Shown here piece by piece: positions 16,902 to 25,676 of a DNA stretch of 64,000 nt (positions are counted from its first letter, which is position 1; the number at the start of each line of letters is the position of its first letter). The stretch covers positions 354,954 to 418,953 of the forward strand of contig NZ_KE340327.1 of the NCBI RefSeq assembly GCF_000413435.1, in the 5' to 3' direction. The notes under the pieces are model-generated. The model had not been told where the DNA came from. It searched no databases and saw nothing but the letters and a program-made list of their open reading frames with translations. Source of the stretch: Campylobacter ureolyticus ACS-301-V-Sch3b. Its GTDB lineage: Bacteria > Campylobacterota > Campylobacteria > Campylobacterales > Campylobacteraceae. The position numbers and the translations under genes are program-made.

Positions 16902-18923
16902 TTAAAAACTTATCTCTTTTATATCAGCTACTTTTAAAAATGAATTATAAATTTGACCTATTATTGCAATTCGATTTGCTTTTAAGCTCTCATCATCAAC
17001 ATTTATCATAATTTCATCGAAAAATTTATCTATTTTTTCTTTTAATCCAAAAAGCTCATTTAAATAACTTTTGCTATCTTTTAAATCAAGTTTTAAAGAG
17101 TTAAATGCATTATTTAACTCCATTTCGGCATTTTGTGAGATTAAGCTATCATCAACTTTTTTAATTTTTTCATCTTTTATGATATTTGCAAGTCTTTTAA
17201 ATGTAGAAAAATTTTCTTTAAAGCTTTCTTTTTTGCTTATTTCATCAAGAGCTAAAATTGAATTATTTAGCTTTTTAATGTCACTTTCACCACTTTTTAA
17301 ACAAGCATTTATAATAGAGATATTTACATCATAAACAGTGTTTAATCTATCAAAAATAAAATCTTGTAAAATTTGAATGTCAAATTTAGTGTAGTTTGGA
17401 GAAATTTCTTCTAAAATTTTATTTAAATTAAAATTTAAATTTTTATTTAAAACTATCTTTATTATACCATTTGCAGACCTTCTTAAAGCGTACGGGTCTT
17501 TTGTTCCACTTGGAATTTTTCCCACTGAAAAAAGCCCCATTAATGAATCGAGCTTAAAGCTAAGTGCAACAATACTACTAAAAATAGAGCTTGGTAACTC
17601 ACTTTTTTCACCATCTGGTAAATATTGCTCTTTTATGGCTTTTACAATATTTTCATTTTCTCCCATTGCCTTTGCATAATAACTTCCCATAATTCCTTGA
17701 AGCTCACCAAACTCATCTACCATCAAAGTTGTAAGATCAGCCTTGCTTAAAATAATTGCTCTTTCTAAAAGTTTTTCATACTCTTTTCCAGCTTCTTTTT
17801 CAAGCTCATTTTTATAAAATTTTGCCAAATTTAGAGCAATTTTTATCTCTCTTAACTCCTTATCATAAATCGAGCCTAGTTCTTTTATATATAAAACATT
17901 TTTTAAACTATCTGGATTTAGACCGTTTTTAAGATCACTTTGCCAAAAAAACATCGCATCGCTAAGTCTAGCTTTTAAAACTCTTTCATTTCCACTAACA
18001 ATAAGAGAGTCATCATCACAAACTGCATTACTTACAAACACAAAATTGTTAGTTAGTTTGCCATTATTAAAAACCGGGAAATATCTTTGATTTTCCTTCA
18101 TTGATGTTATTATAACTTCATCTGGAACATTTAAAAATTCCTTATCAAACTCCCCTTTTAAAGCAGTTGGATGTTCAGTTATGGCTATTACTTCATTTAA
18201 CAAATCTCTATCTTTTTCTATCTCAAATGAATTTGTTTTTTCTAGATTTTTAAACTCGTTTAGTATTTTTTCTTCTCTTTTTTTAGAGTTTAAAATAATG
18301 CCATTTTTTGCAAGTTTTTCGTAGTATTCATCAGCTGATTTAAACTCAACTAAATCATAACCAAAGCTTCTATGCGGATAAAAAGCAAGTTTTGACCTCA
18401 CGCCATAAATTTGCATTTCAACATTTTCATTATTCAAACAAACTGCTAACGATCTAATAGGTCTTATGAACTCAAATTCTCCATTACCCCATCTCATCTC
18501 TTTTCCAAAATGAAGCTCTTTTAAAAAGTCATTTATCATATCAGATAAAATTTCTTTTACATCTTTTCCTTTTTGAGTGTACTCATAATATAAAAACTCA
18601 TCATTGCCTATTTTTTTAAATCCAAGTTTATCTTCATCTATACCGCATTTTTTAGCAAAACTAACTGCGGCTTTACTCCAAATACCGTCTTTTATAGCTA
18701 TTCTTTTTGGAGCACCGATTTGCTCTACGACTCTATCATCTTGCTTATTTGGAAAATTACTACTATCTAAAACCATTCTTCTAGGAGTAAAATCAAAACT
18801 AAAATCAGCCTTTATTTCATATTTTTCTAATACTTTTTGCCATTTTGGTAAAATATTTTTATACTCCTTTAAAAAAGGAATTGCTGGGAGTTCTTCAACT
18901 CCAATTTCAATCAATAATCTCAT
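16902..18923 (-). CDS. glyS: Glycyl-tRNA synthetase beta subunit
   Basis: Beta chain of the bacterial alpha2beta2 glycyl-tRNA synthetase, required for tRNA(Gly) recognition. The 673-residue length is normal. Family segments include LLIEIGVEELPA at the N-terminus, FTPRRM, EMRWGNGEFEF and IRSLAV, and the HD-like AIILSKADLTTLMVDEFGELQG. The anticodon-binding region forms the C-terminus. glyQ (alpha) is not in the window. The start overlaps a 40-residue reading frame by 17 bases. Confidence 0.96.
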   Translation of the reverse strand: MRLLIEIGVEELPAIPFLKEYKNILPKWQKVLEKYEIKADFSFDFTPRRMVLDSSNFPNKQDDRVVEQIGAPKRIAIKDGIWSKAAVSFAKKCGIDEDKLGFKKIGNDEFLYYEYTQKGKDVKEILSDMINDFLKELHFGKEMRWGNGEFEFIRPIRSLAVCLNNENVEMQIYGVRSKLAFYPHRSFGYDLVEFKSADEYYEKLAKNGIILNSKKREEKILNEFKNLEKTNSFEIEKDRDLLNEVIAITEHPTALKGEFDKEFLNVPDEVIITSMKENQRYFPVFNNGKLTNNFVFVSNAVCDDDSLIVSGNERVLKARLSDAMFFWQSDLKNGLNPDSLKNVLYIKELGSIYDKELREIKIALNLAKFYKNELEKEAGKEYEKLLERAIILSKADLTTLMVDEFGELQGIMGSYYAKAMGENENIVKAIKEQYLPDGEKSELPSSIFSSIVALSFKLDSLMGLFSVGKIPSGTKDPYALRRSANGIIKIVLNKNLNFNLNKILEEISPNYTKFDIQILQDFIFDRLNTVYDVNISIINACLKSGESDIKKLNNSILALDEISKKESFKENFSTFKRLANIIKDEKIKKVDDSLISQNAEMELNNAFNSLKLDLKDSKSYLNELFGLKEKIDKFFDEIMINVDDESLKANRIAIIGQIYNSFLKVADIKEISF

Positions 18924-19029
18924 CTTTTTTCCTATCTTTATTATTTTTATCTAAAATTTGTTTGTTCATACCAACTATTAAATATACCACAAAAAGTATA
19001 AACAATGTAGTTATAATAAAATTTATCAT
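18907..19029 (-). CDS. Small single-helix membrane protein (40 aa)
   Basis: A short gene that automatic callers may miss. It begins with ATG overlapping the stop of the upstream nuclease gene as ATGA, and its own stop lies 17 bases inside glyS. The product has one hydrophobic helix of about 19 residues (FIITTLFILFVVYLIVGMN) followed by a charged tail of K, D, N and R residues, which predicts an inner-membrane anchor with a cytoplasmic tail. Perfect stop-start coupling on one side and overlap on the other argue for real translation. The function is unknown. Confidence 0.6.
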   Translation of the reverse strand: MINFIITTLFILFVVYLIVGMNKQILDKNNKDRKKDEIID

Positions 19030-20342
19030 TTTACAATAAGCTCCTTACTGCCTTTAAAATTTGTTACAAAAACATTCTCAAAGGTCTGATTTTTACCATT
19101 ATTTATTTTTTTATTAAAACTATGAATTTTAAATTTGCCAAATTTTGTGTTTATATAGCCATTAAAAACATCGCCGTTTATACTTTTTAAAACATCCCCA
19201 TGTCTTGAATTTAAAGGATTATCAAGCATAAAATCAGTCAAATTTCTAACTTTTCCTAGTTTCTTTATCTCAAATTTATCAACCTGAAAATTACCATTAT
19301 GATAATTGGTGCTGTAAATTTTAACTTCTACTAAATCAGATAGCTCTATATTATTATTTCTACTAAAAAAATAAACACCTCTTTTGTTTTCATCAGCCAA
19401 ACTAAAGCCAAATTTATCTTTATAAACAACAGCTAAGTTTTTTAGCGTTAAAGGAAATAAAACATCATCTTTTTCATAAAAATCATCAATTTTTTTTACA
19501 TCGCTTATAAAATTTGGAGTTTTATATTTAGAGTTTGTAACGATAGTAAAAAACAAAGGATAATGGTCTGAAACATTTAAATTTCTATTAAAATATTTTG
19601 AATTATTAAAAACATTAAAGCTATTTTTTTTATAAATTAAATTTGAATCTTTGAAAAAACTTTTACTAAGTAAAATATGATCAATCGCTCGCCCGCTAAT
19701 ATGCGAGCTTTTTTTAGAAAAAAATGTGCTCCATAAATTTACTAAATTATTATTTTTAGATATTTCTGCAACCAGTGAATTTGGTTTAAATTCCGTATTA
19801 AAATCCCCTAAAACAATAGCATTTTTAGTATTTTTAGTGAAATTTTCTAAGGCTTTTGCATTTATTTTTCTCTTGTATTCACCATTTTTAAATGTTAGCA
19901 AGTGAGTTGTAAAAACACTAAATTTCTGACCTTCAAATAAAAAATCAGCCTTTAAAATATCCCTTGTTTTAACTTCTGTTATTTTTTTTATAGTTGTGTT
20001 ATAAAAAGGAATTTTTGACATTATTCCAACTCCAACTGGAGCTTTTAAATCTTTTGAAAATAAAATATATTTATAACCAGACTCTTTAGCAAGTTCATTT
20101 AAAACACCTTTATTTTCAATCTCTTGAAGAGCGATAATATCAGCATTTACATCTTTTATAACATTTGAAATATTTTTAAGTTTTGCTCTAAATTTAGCAT
20201 TATTCCAATTTGTTTTAAAATCACTATATTCAGTTCCTTGAATAGTTGCGTCAAATAAATTTTCAACATTAAAAGTAGCGATTTTAAGCTCACCAGCAAC
20301 TAAAAAATAAAAACTAAAAATTAAAGTTAAAAATAACCTCAT
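19026..20342 (-). CDS. Secreted endonuclease/exonuclease/phosphatase-family protein
   Basis: A 438-residue exported protein with a signal peptide (FYFLVAGE) and an EEP-fold catalytic domain. Visible motifs are IATFNVENLFD, IIALQEIENK (metal-binding glutamate), VLGDFNTEF and the C-terminal SDHYPLFF histidine. About 150 residues follow the catalytic domain, including a nucleic-acid-binding-like segment with LNSRHGD. Such proteins are often extracellular or periplasmic nucleases, but phosphodiesterase activity on other substrates is possible. The start codon overlaps the trmL stop. Confidence 0.85.
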   Translation of the reverse strand: MRLFLTLIFSFYFLVAGELKIATFNVENLFDATIQGTEYSDFKTNWNNAKFRAKLKNISNVIKDVNADIIALQEIENKGVLNELAKESGYKYILFSKDLKAPVGVGIMSKIPFYNTTIKKITEVKTRDILKADFLFEGQKFSVFTTHLLTFKNGEYKRKINAKALENFTKNTKNAIVLGDFNTEFKPNSLVAEISKNNNLVNLWSTFFSKKSSHISGRAIDHILLSKSFFKDSNLIYKKNSFNVFNNSKYFNRNLNVSDHYPLFFTIVTNSKYKTPNFISDVKKIDDFYEKDDVLFPLTLKNLAVVYKDKFGFSLADENKRGVYFFSRNNNIELSDLVEVKIYSTNYHNGNFQVDKFEIKKLGKVRNLTDFMLDNPLNSRHGDVLKSINGDVFNGYINTKFGKFKIHSFNKKINNGKNQTFENVFVTNFKGSKELIVK

Positions 20343-20806
20343 AAGCTAATCTCGCTAAAATTTTGTCTAATTGCCTCGTAAGCGATTATTCCAACACTCA
20401 TTGCTAAATTTAAACTTCTTCCATTTTTTCCCATTGGAATTGTTATTGCATTTTGCCAATTTCTTTCCATAAGCCACATAGGAAGACCTGTGCTTTCAGC
20501 TCCAAAAAGTATAAAATCCCCATCTTCAAATTTAACGTCAAAATATTTTTTTTTGGCTTTTGTAGTAGCAAAATAAAATTTATTAAATTTATCCTCATGA
20601 AATTTTAAAAACTCATCCAAACTATCCCAAATAATTGGATCAAGCTTCTTCCAGTAGTCTAATCCAGCTCTTCTTACAGCTTTTTCTTCAAGACTAAAAA
20701 CTGTTGGTTTTATGATATGTAAATTTAAATTAGCATTTATACAAAGTCTTCCAATTGCACCTGTATTTTGCGGTATTTGAGGATTGACTAAAACAATATT
20801 AAACAT
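20339..20806 (-). CDS. trmL: tRNA (cytidine(34)-2'-O)-methyltransferase TrmL
   Basis: SPOUT methyltransferase that 2'-O-methylates the wobble base of tRNA(Leu) isoacceptors. The 155-residue protein has the short TrmL form, with the conserved VNPQIPQNTGAIGR at the N-terminus. The knot motifs LFGAESTGLP, ITIPM and SLNLAMSVGII are also present. Its ends overlap both neighbours by 1-4 bases. Confidence 0.93.
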   Translation of the reverse strand: MFNIVLVNPQIPQNTGAIGRLCINANLNLHIIKPTVFSLEEKAVRRAGLDYWKKLDPIIWDSLDEFLKFHEDKFNKFYFATTKAKKKYFDVKFEDGDFILFGAESTGLPMWLMERNWQNAITIPMGKNGRSLNLAMSVGIIAYEAIRQNFSEISL

Positions 20807-21645
20807 TAAAAAATCACTGTTTTATTATTATAAACAAAAACTCTATCGTCAAATACAAGCTCTAAAGCACTTGCAAGAACATTTTTTTCTACATTTCTAC
20901 CAGCAACTCTCATCTCTTTCCAATTCATTTCATGATTTACTCTAATTATATCTTGAGTAATAATTGGTCCTTCATCAAGATCATCATTTACAAAATGAGC
21001 TGTTGCTCCAACTATCTTAACACCTCTTTCAAATGCCTGTTTATATGGGTTTGCACCTATAAATGCAGGCAAAAATGAGTGGTGGATATTTATAATTTTC
21101 TTTTTATATTCATTTACAAAAGTTGGTGATAAAATTCTCATATATTTTGCTAAAACTATATAGTCAATATCATACTCTTTTAAAACTTCTAGTACTTTTT
21201 TCTCATGCTCTAATCGCTCTAAATCTCCAGCCTCAACACAGTGAAATTTTATACCAAATTTCTCAACCAAATCTCTTAAATCATCATAGTTTGCAATAAC
21301 AGATAAAATATTTGCATTAATTTCTTTGCTGTAATTTTTTATTAATAAATCACCAAGACAATGGGTTTCTTTTGTAGCCATAATAACGATATTTTTTTTC
21401 TTTGCTTCTATTAATTCTATGTGAGCTTTTGAGCCAAGCATCGCACTTAAAAGCCCTGTTAAAGCACACTTATCAATATCTTCATCAGTGTGAATTTCAG
21501 CTCTATAAAAAAATTTATTAACTTCATGATCTACAAATTCATGGTTTTTAGCTATATTTAAACCAAATTTAAAAATAACATCTGAAATTCTATAAATTAG
21601 TCCTTTTTCATCTTCACTATAAATTTTTAAAATATACTTTTTCAT
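20806..21645 (-). CDS. purU: Formyltetrahydrofolate deformylase PurU
   Basis: Hydrolyses 10-formyl-THF to THF and formate, balancing one-carbon pools and supplying formate for purine synthesis. An N-terminal ACT-type regulatory domain (about residues 1-80) precedes the formyltransferase fold. The catalytic segment is INIHHSFLPAFIGANPY, with the conserved aspartate downstream in LDEGPII. The 279-residue length is typical. Adjacency to cca matches C. jejuni gene order. Confidence 0.94.
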   Translation of the reverse strand: MKKYILKIYSEDEKGLIYRISDVIFKFGLNIAKNHEFVDHEVNKFFYRAEIHTDEDIDKCALTGLLSAMLGSKAHIELIEAKKKNIVIMATKETHCLGDLLIKNYSKEINANILSVIANYDDLRDLVEKFGIKFHCVEAGDLERLEHEKKVLEVLKEYDIDYIVLAKYMRILSPTFVNEYKKKIINIHHSFLPAFIGANPYKQAFERGVKIVGATAHFVNDDLDEGPIITQDIIRVNHEMNWKEMRVAGRNVEKNVLASALELVFDDRVFVYNNKTVIF

Positions 21646-21716
21646 GTAATTCCTTATTAAAATAAAGCTGTTATTTTACATAAATTTGGATAAATTTATG
21701 CTTTGAAACTCTAAAA

Positions 21717-22847
21717 TTAAGCCATTTTAGTTAGATTAATTAAAAAATTATCAACCTCTTCTTCTTGCTTTTTTTTAAGTTTTTTACCTATTTCTTCATT
21801 TTTAAAACCAGCATTTATTATATCTTGTGCTTTTACTTTCGTTTTAAAAACATTATCGTAAATATCTAATTTTTTAGCTTTTTGTATTAAGTCAAAACTA
21901 TCAAGTCCTAACCAATTTTTTAAAGGCATTTTAAGCGATATCATAAGCAAATCTTTTAAACTTGGATTTTTTAAATATGGCTCATTTACAATTTTTTTAA
22001 ACTTAGTATTTAAATTTAATCTTTTTAAAACTTTTTCTTTATTTAGGTTTAAAAAATTTAAAAGATTATAGAGAAAATACATCTCATTTTTAATAAATTT
22101 TGAGCCATTTTCTAACTTTTTAGACAAAATCTCAAAATCATTTTTTAAAATTTTAGTTAAAAATAAAAACTCAAAAATATTAAGCTCATAAATAAGCTTT
22201 AATCCAACGCTTTGATATTCTGCTTTAAAAAGCTTAATAAGCTCATTTTGAATTCTATCTCCACTAAGATCATCCAAGCTGATTGTTTTCATTAAATTTA
22301 AGCTTTTATTTTCAACTTTTAAATCAAATCTTGCAGCAAACTGAACAGCTCTTAATACCCTTAAGCTATCTTGGCAAAAGGTATTTTTATCAACAACTTT
22401 TAAAATTTTGTTTTTTAAATCATTAGTTCCATCATAAAAATCTAATATCTCGCCATTAAAGATATTAATCATAATAGAATTGATAGTAAAATCACGCCTT
22501 TTTGCAGCTATTTTTTCATTATTGCAAATTTTAACTTCAAAGCCACAATGTCCGTAGCTTACCTTATTTTCAGTTCTTGGCAGTGATAAATCAAAATTTT
22601 TATACTTATAAACAAAAAAACTTTTTCCAACACCGCTTGCACCAAGCTTGCTCATTAAAATTTCAAATTCTTGCTCATTTATATCATAAATTTCTATATC
22701 AATGTCAAAAGAATTAATGCCTAAAAAATAATCTCTTACAAAACCACCTACAAAATACGCTCTTTTAGTGTGTTTTGAAAGTAATTCTTTAATTTTTATA
22801 AAATCACTGTTTTTGGATATCGCTAATTCGTTTATCGATATTTGCAA
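21717..22847 (-). CDS. cca: CCA tRNA nucleotidyltransferase / polyA polymerase family
   Basis: Adds or repairs the 3' CCA end of tRNAs. The 376-residue class II nucleotidyltransferase has FVGGFVRDYFLG followed by the metal-binding FDIDIEIY. The conserved RRDFTINS and DFYDGTNDLKNK motifs and the SLRVLRAVQFAARF nucleotide-specificity region follow. The start overlaps the upstream CiaD-like gene by 44 bases; no better internal start is visible. The locus order with purU is conserved in campylobacters. Confidence 0.93.
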   Translation of the reverse strand: MQISINELAISKNSDFIKIKELLSKHTKRAYFVGGFVRDYFLGINSFDIDIEIYDINEQEFEILMSKLGASGVGKSFFVYKYKNFDLSLPRTENKVSYGHCGFEVKICNNEKIAAKRRDFTINSIMINIFNGEILDFYDGTNDLKNKILKVVDKNTFCQDSLRVLRAVQFAARFDLKVENKSLNLMKTISLDDLSGDRIQNELIKLFKAEYQSVGLKLIYELNIFEFLFLTKILKNDFEILSKKLENGSKFIKNEMYFLYNLLNFLNLNKEKVLKRLNLNTKFKKIVNEPYLKNPSLKDLLMISLKMPLKNWLGLDSFDLIQKAKKLDIYDNVFKTKVKAQDIINAGFKNEEIGKKLKKKQEEEVDNFLINLTKMA

Positions 22848-23196
22848 GTAAAAACTCCATAAATTTCAAGCTCAACTCAACTCTTGCCTCAATATCGCCT
22901 TTATCAAAGCTATTAAGCCCTTCAAATAATACTAAAATTCGCTCTTTTATTTTTAGTAAAAATTCTTCTTGGCTTAAAATATTTACTAAATCTTTCTCTT
23001 CATGCTCTTTTAAATTTTTGCTATCTTCTTCTAGTTTTTGTAAATTTTCATATTCTTTTTTTTCAGCATCATCTATAAAGTCTTTGCTATTTTCATCTTC
23101 TTTAAACTCAAGCTCATCGAAATTTTCATCAAAGTTTAGTTGATTTGAATTTTTTAACTCTTCGATTATTTTTTTAGTGATTTCTTCTATTTTCAT
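22804..23196 (-). CDS. CiaD-like acidic coiled-coil protein
   Basis: An acidic, strongly helical protein of about 130 residues with no signal peptide. It starts [14 protein letters not shown] and has a central E/D/K-rich coiled coil. The ATG at 23196 is preferred because it overlaps the preceding stop as ATGA; a GTG five codons upstream would lengthen it. It lies directly upstream of cca-purU, the position of ciaD (Cj0788) in C. jejuni, whose product is a flagellum-secreted invasion effector. Orthology is inferred from position and composition, not demonstrated. Whether this copy is secreted is unknown. Confidence 0.6.
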   Translation of the reverse strand: MKIEEITKKIIEELKNSNQLNFDENFDELEFKEDENSKDFIDDAEKKEYENLQKLEEDSKNLKEHEEKDLVNILSQEEFLLKIKERILVLFEGLNSFDKGDIEARVELSLKFMEFLLANIDKRISDIQKQ

Positions 23197-23420
23197 ATAT
23201 CCACAAGCCACCTTTTAAATTTTTCATTATCTTTTTCATCACTGCTTAAAAAAAGCTCTAACATTGGGTTTTTTAATTTTTCTAAGACTCTTTTTAAGCA
23301 AAGTTTTGCCCTCTCATCATCTGGATAATCTTTTAAAATTTCTTCATATATCCTGCTTGCATCTAAAAAAAGTCCTTGAGACTCATAAATCAAGGCTTTT
23401 GTAAAATTATCTTTCATCAT
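23193..23420 (-). CDS. Small TPR-like hypothetical protein (75 aa)
   Basis: A 75-residue soluble protein whose first half reads as one tetratricopeptide-like helical pair ([19 protein letters not shown], then [19 protein letters not shown]). A tail containing a conserved-looking FKRWLVDI follows. It is the positional counterpart of the small gene preceding ciaD in C. jejuni. Two adjacent ATG codons make the exact start uncertain by one residue. It overlaps leuB by 14 bases upstream and the CiaD-like gene by 4 bases downstream. Confidence 0.65.
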   Translation of the reverse strand: MMKDNFTKALIYESQGLFLDASRIYEEILKDYPDDERAKLCLKRVLEKLKNPMLELFLSSDEKDNEKFKRWLVDI

Positions 23421-24483
23421 CTGTTATATAATTACTTATGATTGATCCCATATCACCAGTGGTACAAACTTCTTTAGCTTCATAGTTTGCAATATCTTTT
23501 GTTCTATATCCATCTTTTAAAGCTTTTTTTACTGCTTCTTCTATGGCTTTTGCTGCTTGATGCTCACCAAAAGCATATTTTAGCATCATTGCAGCACTTA
23601 AAATTGTAGCGATAGGATTTGCAATTCCTTGTTTTGCAATATCTGGCGCACTTCCATGAATTGGTTCAAAAATACCAACTTTGCCCCCAATACTTGCACT
23701 TGGAAGTAGTCCAATAGAGCCACATATCATACTTGCTTCATCGCTTAAAATATCACCAAATAAATTTTCTGTTAAAAGTACATCAAATTGCTTTGGATCT
23801 TTGATAAGCTGCATAGCTGCATTATCTACATACATATAATCAAGTCTAACATCTTCATATTTTTTAGCTATATCTGCAACTACTTCACGCCAAAGCTGAC
23901 TTGTTTCTAAAACATTTGCTTTATCAACTAAAGTTACTTTTTTACTTCTTTTTAAAGCTGCTTCAAAAGCAACTTCTGCAATTCTTTCAATCTCCTCTTT
24001 TGAATAAATCATAGTATTGTATGCATTATTTTCTTCTTTTTTTCTTGGTTGTCCAAAGTAAAGTCCGCCAGTTAATTCTCTAACAACAAGCATATCAACA
24101 CCTTTTAAAACATCAGGTTTTATAGTTGATGCATCAACTAATTCATCAAAAACCATAGCAGGACGAAGGTTTGCAAATGCTCCAAGACCTTTTCTAAGTT
24201 TTAAAAGTCCGCTTTCTGGGCGAAGGTTTCTTTCTAAATTGTCCCACTTAGGTCCGCCAATTGCTCCAAGCAATACGGCATCTGAATTAAGTGCAGTTTC
24301 AAGCGTTTCATTGGGTATTGGATTTCCTAAAACATCTATTGCTTCCCCGCCTAATAAAACATGCTCGTAATTTAACTCAAATTCAAATTTGCTAGAAACC
24401 GTATCTAAAACCTTAATAGCCTCATCAACTATTTCAGGTCCTATTCCATCGCCTTTTATAACACAAATATTATATTTTTTCAC
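23407..24483 (-). CDS. leuB: 3-isopropylmalate dehydrogenase LeuB
   Basis: NAD-dependent oxidative decarboxylation step of leucine biosynthesis. The 358 residues begin with the family pattern [27 protein letters not shown] and the substrate/metal signature [13 protein letters not shown], followed by [12 protein letters not shown], are intact. It lies 4 bases downstream of leuD. leuA and leuC are not in the window, so the leucine genes are split compared with the leuABCD cluster of C. jejuni. Confidence 0.96.
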   Translation of the reverse strand: MKKYNICVIKGDGIGPEIVDEAIKVLDTVSSKFEFELNYEHVLLGGEAIDVLGNPIPNETLETALNSDAVLLGAIGGPKWDNLERNLRPESGLLKLRKGLGAFANLRPAMVFDELVDASTIKPDVLKGVDMLVVRELTGGLYFGQPRKKEENNAYNTMIYSKEEIERIAEVAFEAALKRSKKVTLVDKANVLETSQLWREVVADIAKKYEDVRLDYMYVDNAAMQLIKDPKQFDVLLTENLFGDILSDEASMICGSIGLLPSASIGGKVGIFEPIHGSAPDIAKQGIANPIATILSAAMMLKYAFGEHQAAKAIEEAVKKALKDGYRTKDIANYEAKEVCTTGDMGSIISNYITDDER

Positions 24484-24486
24484 TTT

Positions 24487-24972
24487 TTATTTCCTTAAAA
24501 TATTTTCTTTTGCATAATTAATTAATCCACCTGATTTTAAAAGTTTTTGCATAAATTCAGGAATTGGTTCAAATTTATACTTTTCATTTTTAGTCAAATT
24601 TGTAATCACACCATTATTAACATCTATTTTTAATTCATCATTTTCATCGATTTTATCACTTTGTTTACATTCAAGTATTAAAAGTCCTGTATTAAAACTA
24701 TTTCTATAAAAAATTCTTGCAAAAGATTTGGCTATTACAGCGCCTATTCCAGCTGCTTTTAAAGCTATTGGAGCATGCTCTCTGCTACTTCCACAGCCAA
24801 AGTTTTCTCCAGCAACGATAATATCTCCATTTTTAACTTTTTTAGAAAAATCTTTATCTTTATCTTCCATTATATGTGTTGCTAAAATTTTTGGATCTGA
24901 TGTGTTTAAATATCTTGCAGCAATAATTATATCTGTATCAATATTATCTCCAAATTTCCAAACTTTTGCCAT
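24487..24972 (-). CDS. leuD: 3-isopropylmalate dehydratase small subunit LeuD
   Basis: Small subunit of isopropylmalate isomerase, which needs LeuC for activity. The 161-residue swivelling domain carries [18 protein letters not shown] at the N-terminus and the substrate-binding [14 protein letters not shown] loop. The short length fits the archaeal-type/short LeuD form common in Campylobacterota. It is the first gene of the leuD-leuB-small TPR-CiaD-like-cca run. Confidence 0.94.
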   Translation of the reverse strand: MAKVWKFGDNIDTDIIIAARYLNTSDPKILATHIMEDKDKDFSKKVKNGDIIVAGENFGCGSSREHAPIALKAAGIGAVIAKSFARIFYRNSFNTGLLILECKQSDKIDENDELKIDVNNGVITNLTKNEKYKFEPIPEFMQKLLKSGGLINYAKENILRK

Positions 24973-25084
24973 TTTTTTCCTTCAAAATAAAATTGTAAGC
25001 TATGATTTTACCAAAAAAATATAAACTAGGCTTTAAAATTATTAAATTTTAAAAATAAAGTAAAAATTTGCAACACCGATTATT

Positions 25085-25549
25085 TTGTGGAGTTTTTTAG
25101 TAATTGGATTAAGTGTGGTTTTAATGCTCATTGATCTTAAAACAAAAAACTTAGTTTTGATACACGAATATGTTGGATTAATACTTATTTTAGATATTTT
25201 TTTACATTCAATAACAAATTTAAAGCCATTTAAAAGCTATTTTACAAAAGAAAAAGGAGCTGTTTTTGGTGCTGTTTTTATCACAATTTGCGTAGTTTTT
25301 TATCTGTTTTATCCACAACCAGAAAAAGTAAAAAAAGGAAAAATTTTAAACGATGTATTGCAAACTTCTCTTAATAAAAGCATTAATGATACACTTTTTT
25401 ACTTTGATATAAATAATAATAGTTTTTCTAAATTTTGTTCTAAAAACAGCTTTGACTGTTCAAATTTAGAAATGAGTTTAAAAGAATTTGCCATTAAAAA
25501 TTCAAAAAAACCTAATGAATTAGTAGTTGAAATTTTTACTTTAAAATAA
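25085..25549 (+). CDS. Membrane protein with DUF4405-like N-terminal half, non-AUG start
   Basis: About 154 residues. The first 80 hold two to three hydrophobic segments with an IHEYVGLILILDIFLHSI stretch, reminiscent of DUF4405/cytochrome-b-like small membrane proteins. The C-terminal half is soluble and contains two cysteines (SKFCSKNSFDCS). No ATG or GTG start exists; the only candidate is TTG, without a convincing ribosome site, and an in-frame stop lies eight codons upstream. The gene may start at TTG or may have lost its true N-terminus. I cannot assign a function. Confidence 0.5.
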   Translation: MWSFLVIGLSVVLMLIDLKTKNLVLIHEYVGLILILDIFLHSITNLKPFKSYFTKEKGAVFGAVFITICVVFYLFYPQPEKVKKGKILNDVLQTSLNKSINDTLFYFDINNNSFSKFCSKNSFDCSNLEMSLKEFAIKNSKKPNELVVEIFTLK

Positions 25550-25676
25550 ATTTAAGCTTATTTGTAACAAATTTTCCATTTTTAAGAACAAAAACTGGTA
25601 AAAATCATTTTTATAGCTGTTTTAAAAACAAAACTTGATAAAATGAAACGATGAATTCATTTTAAAGGAGTGAGTG

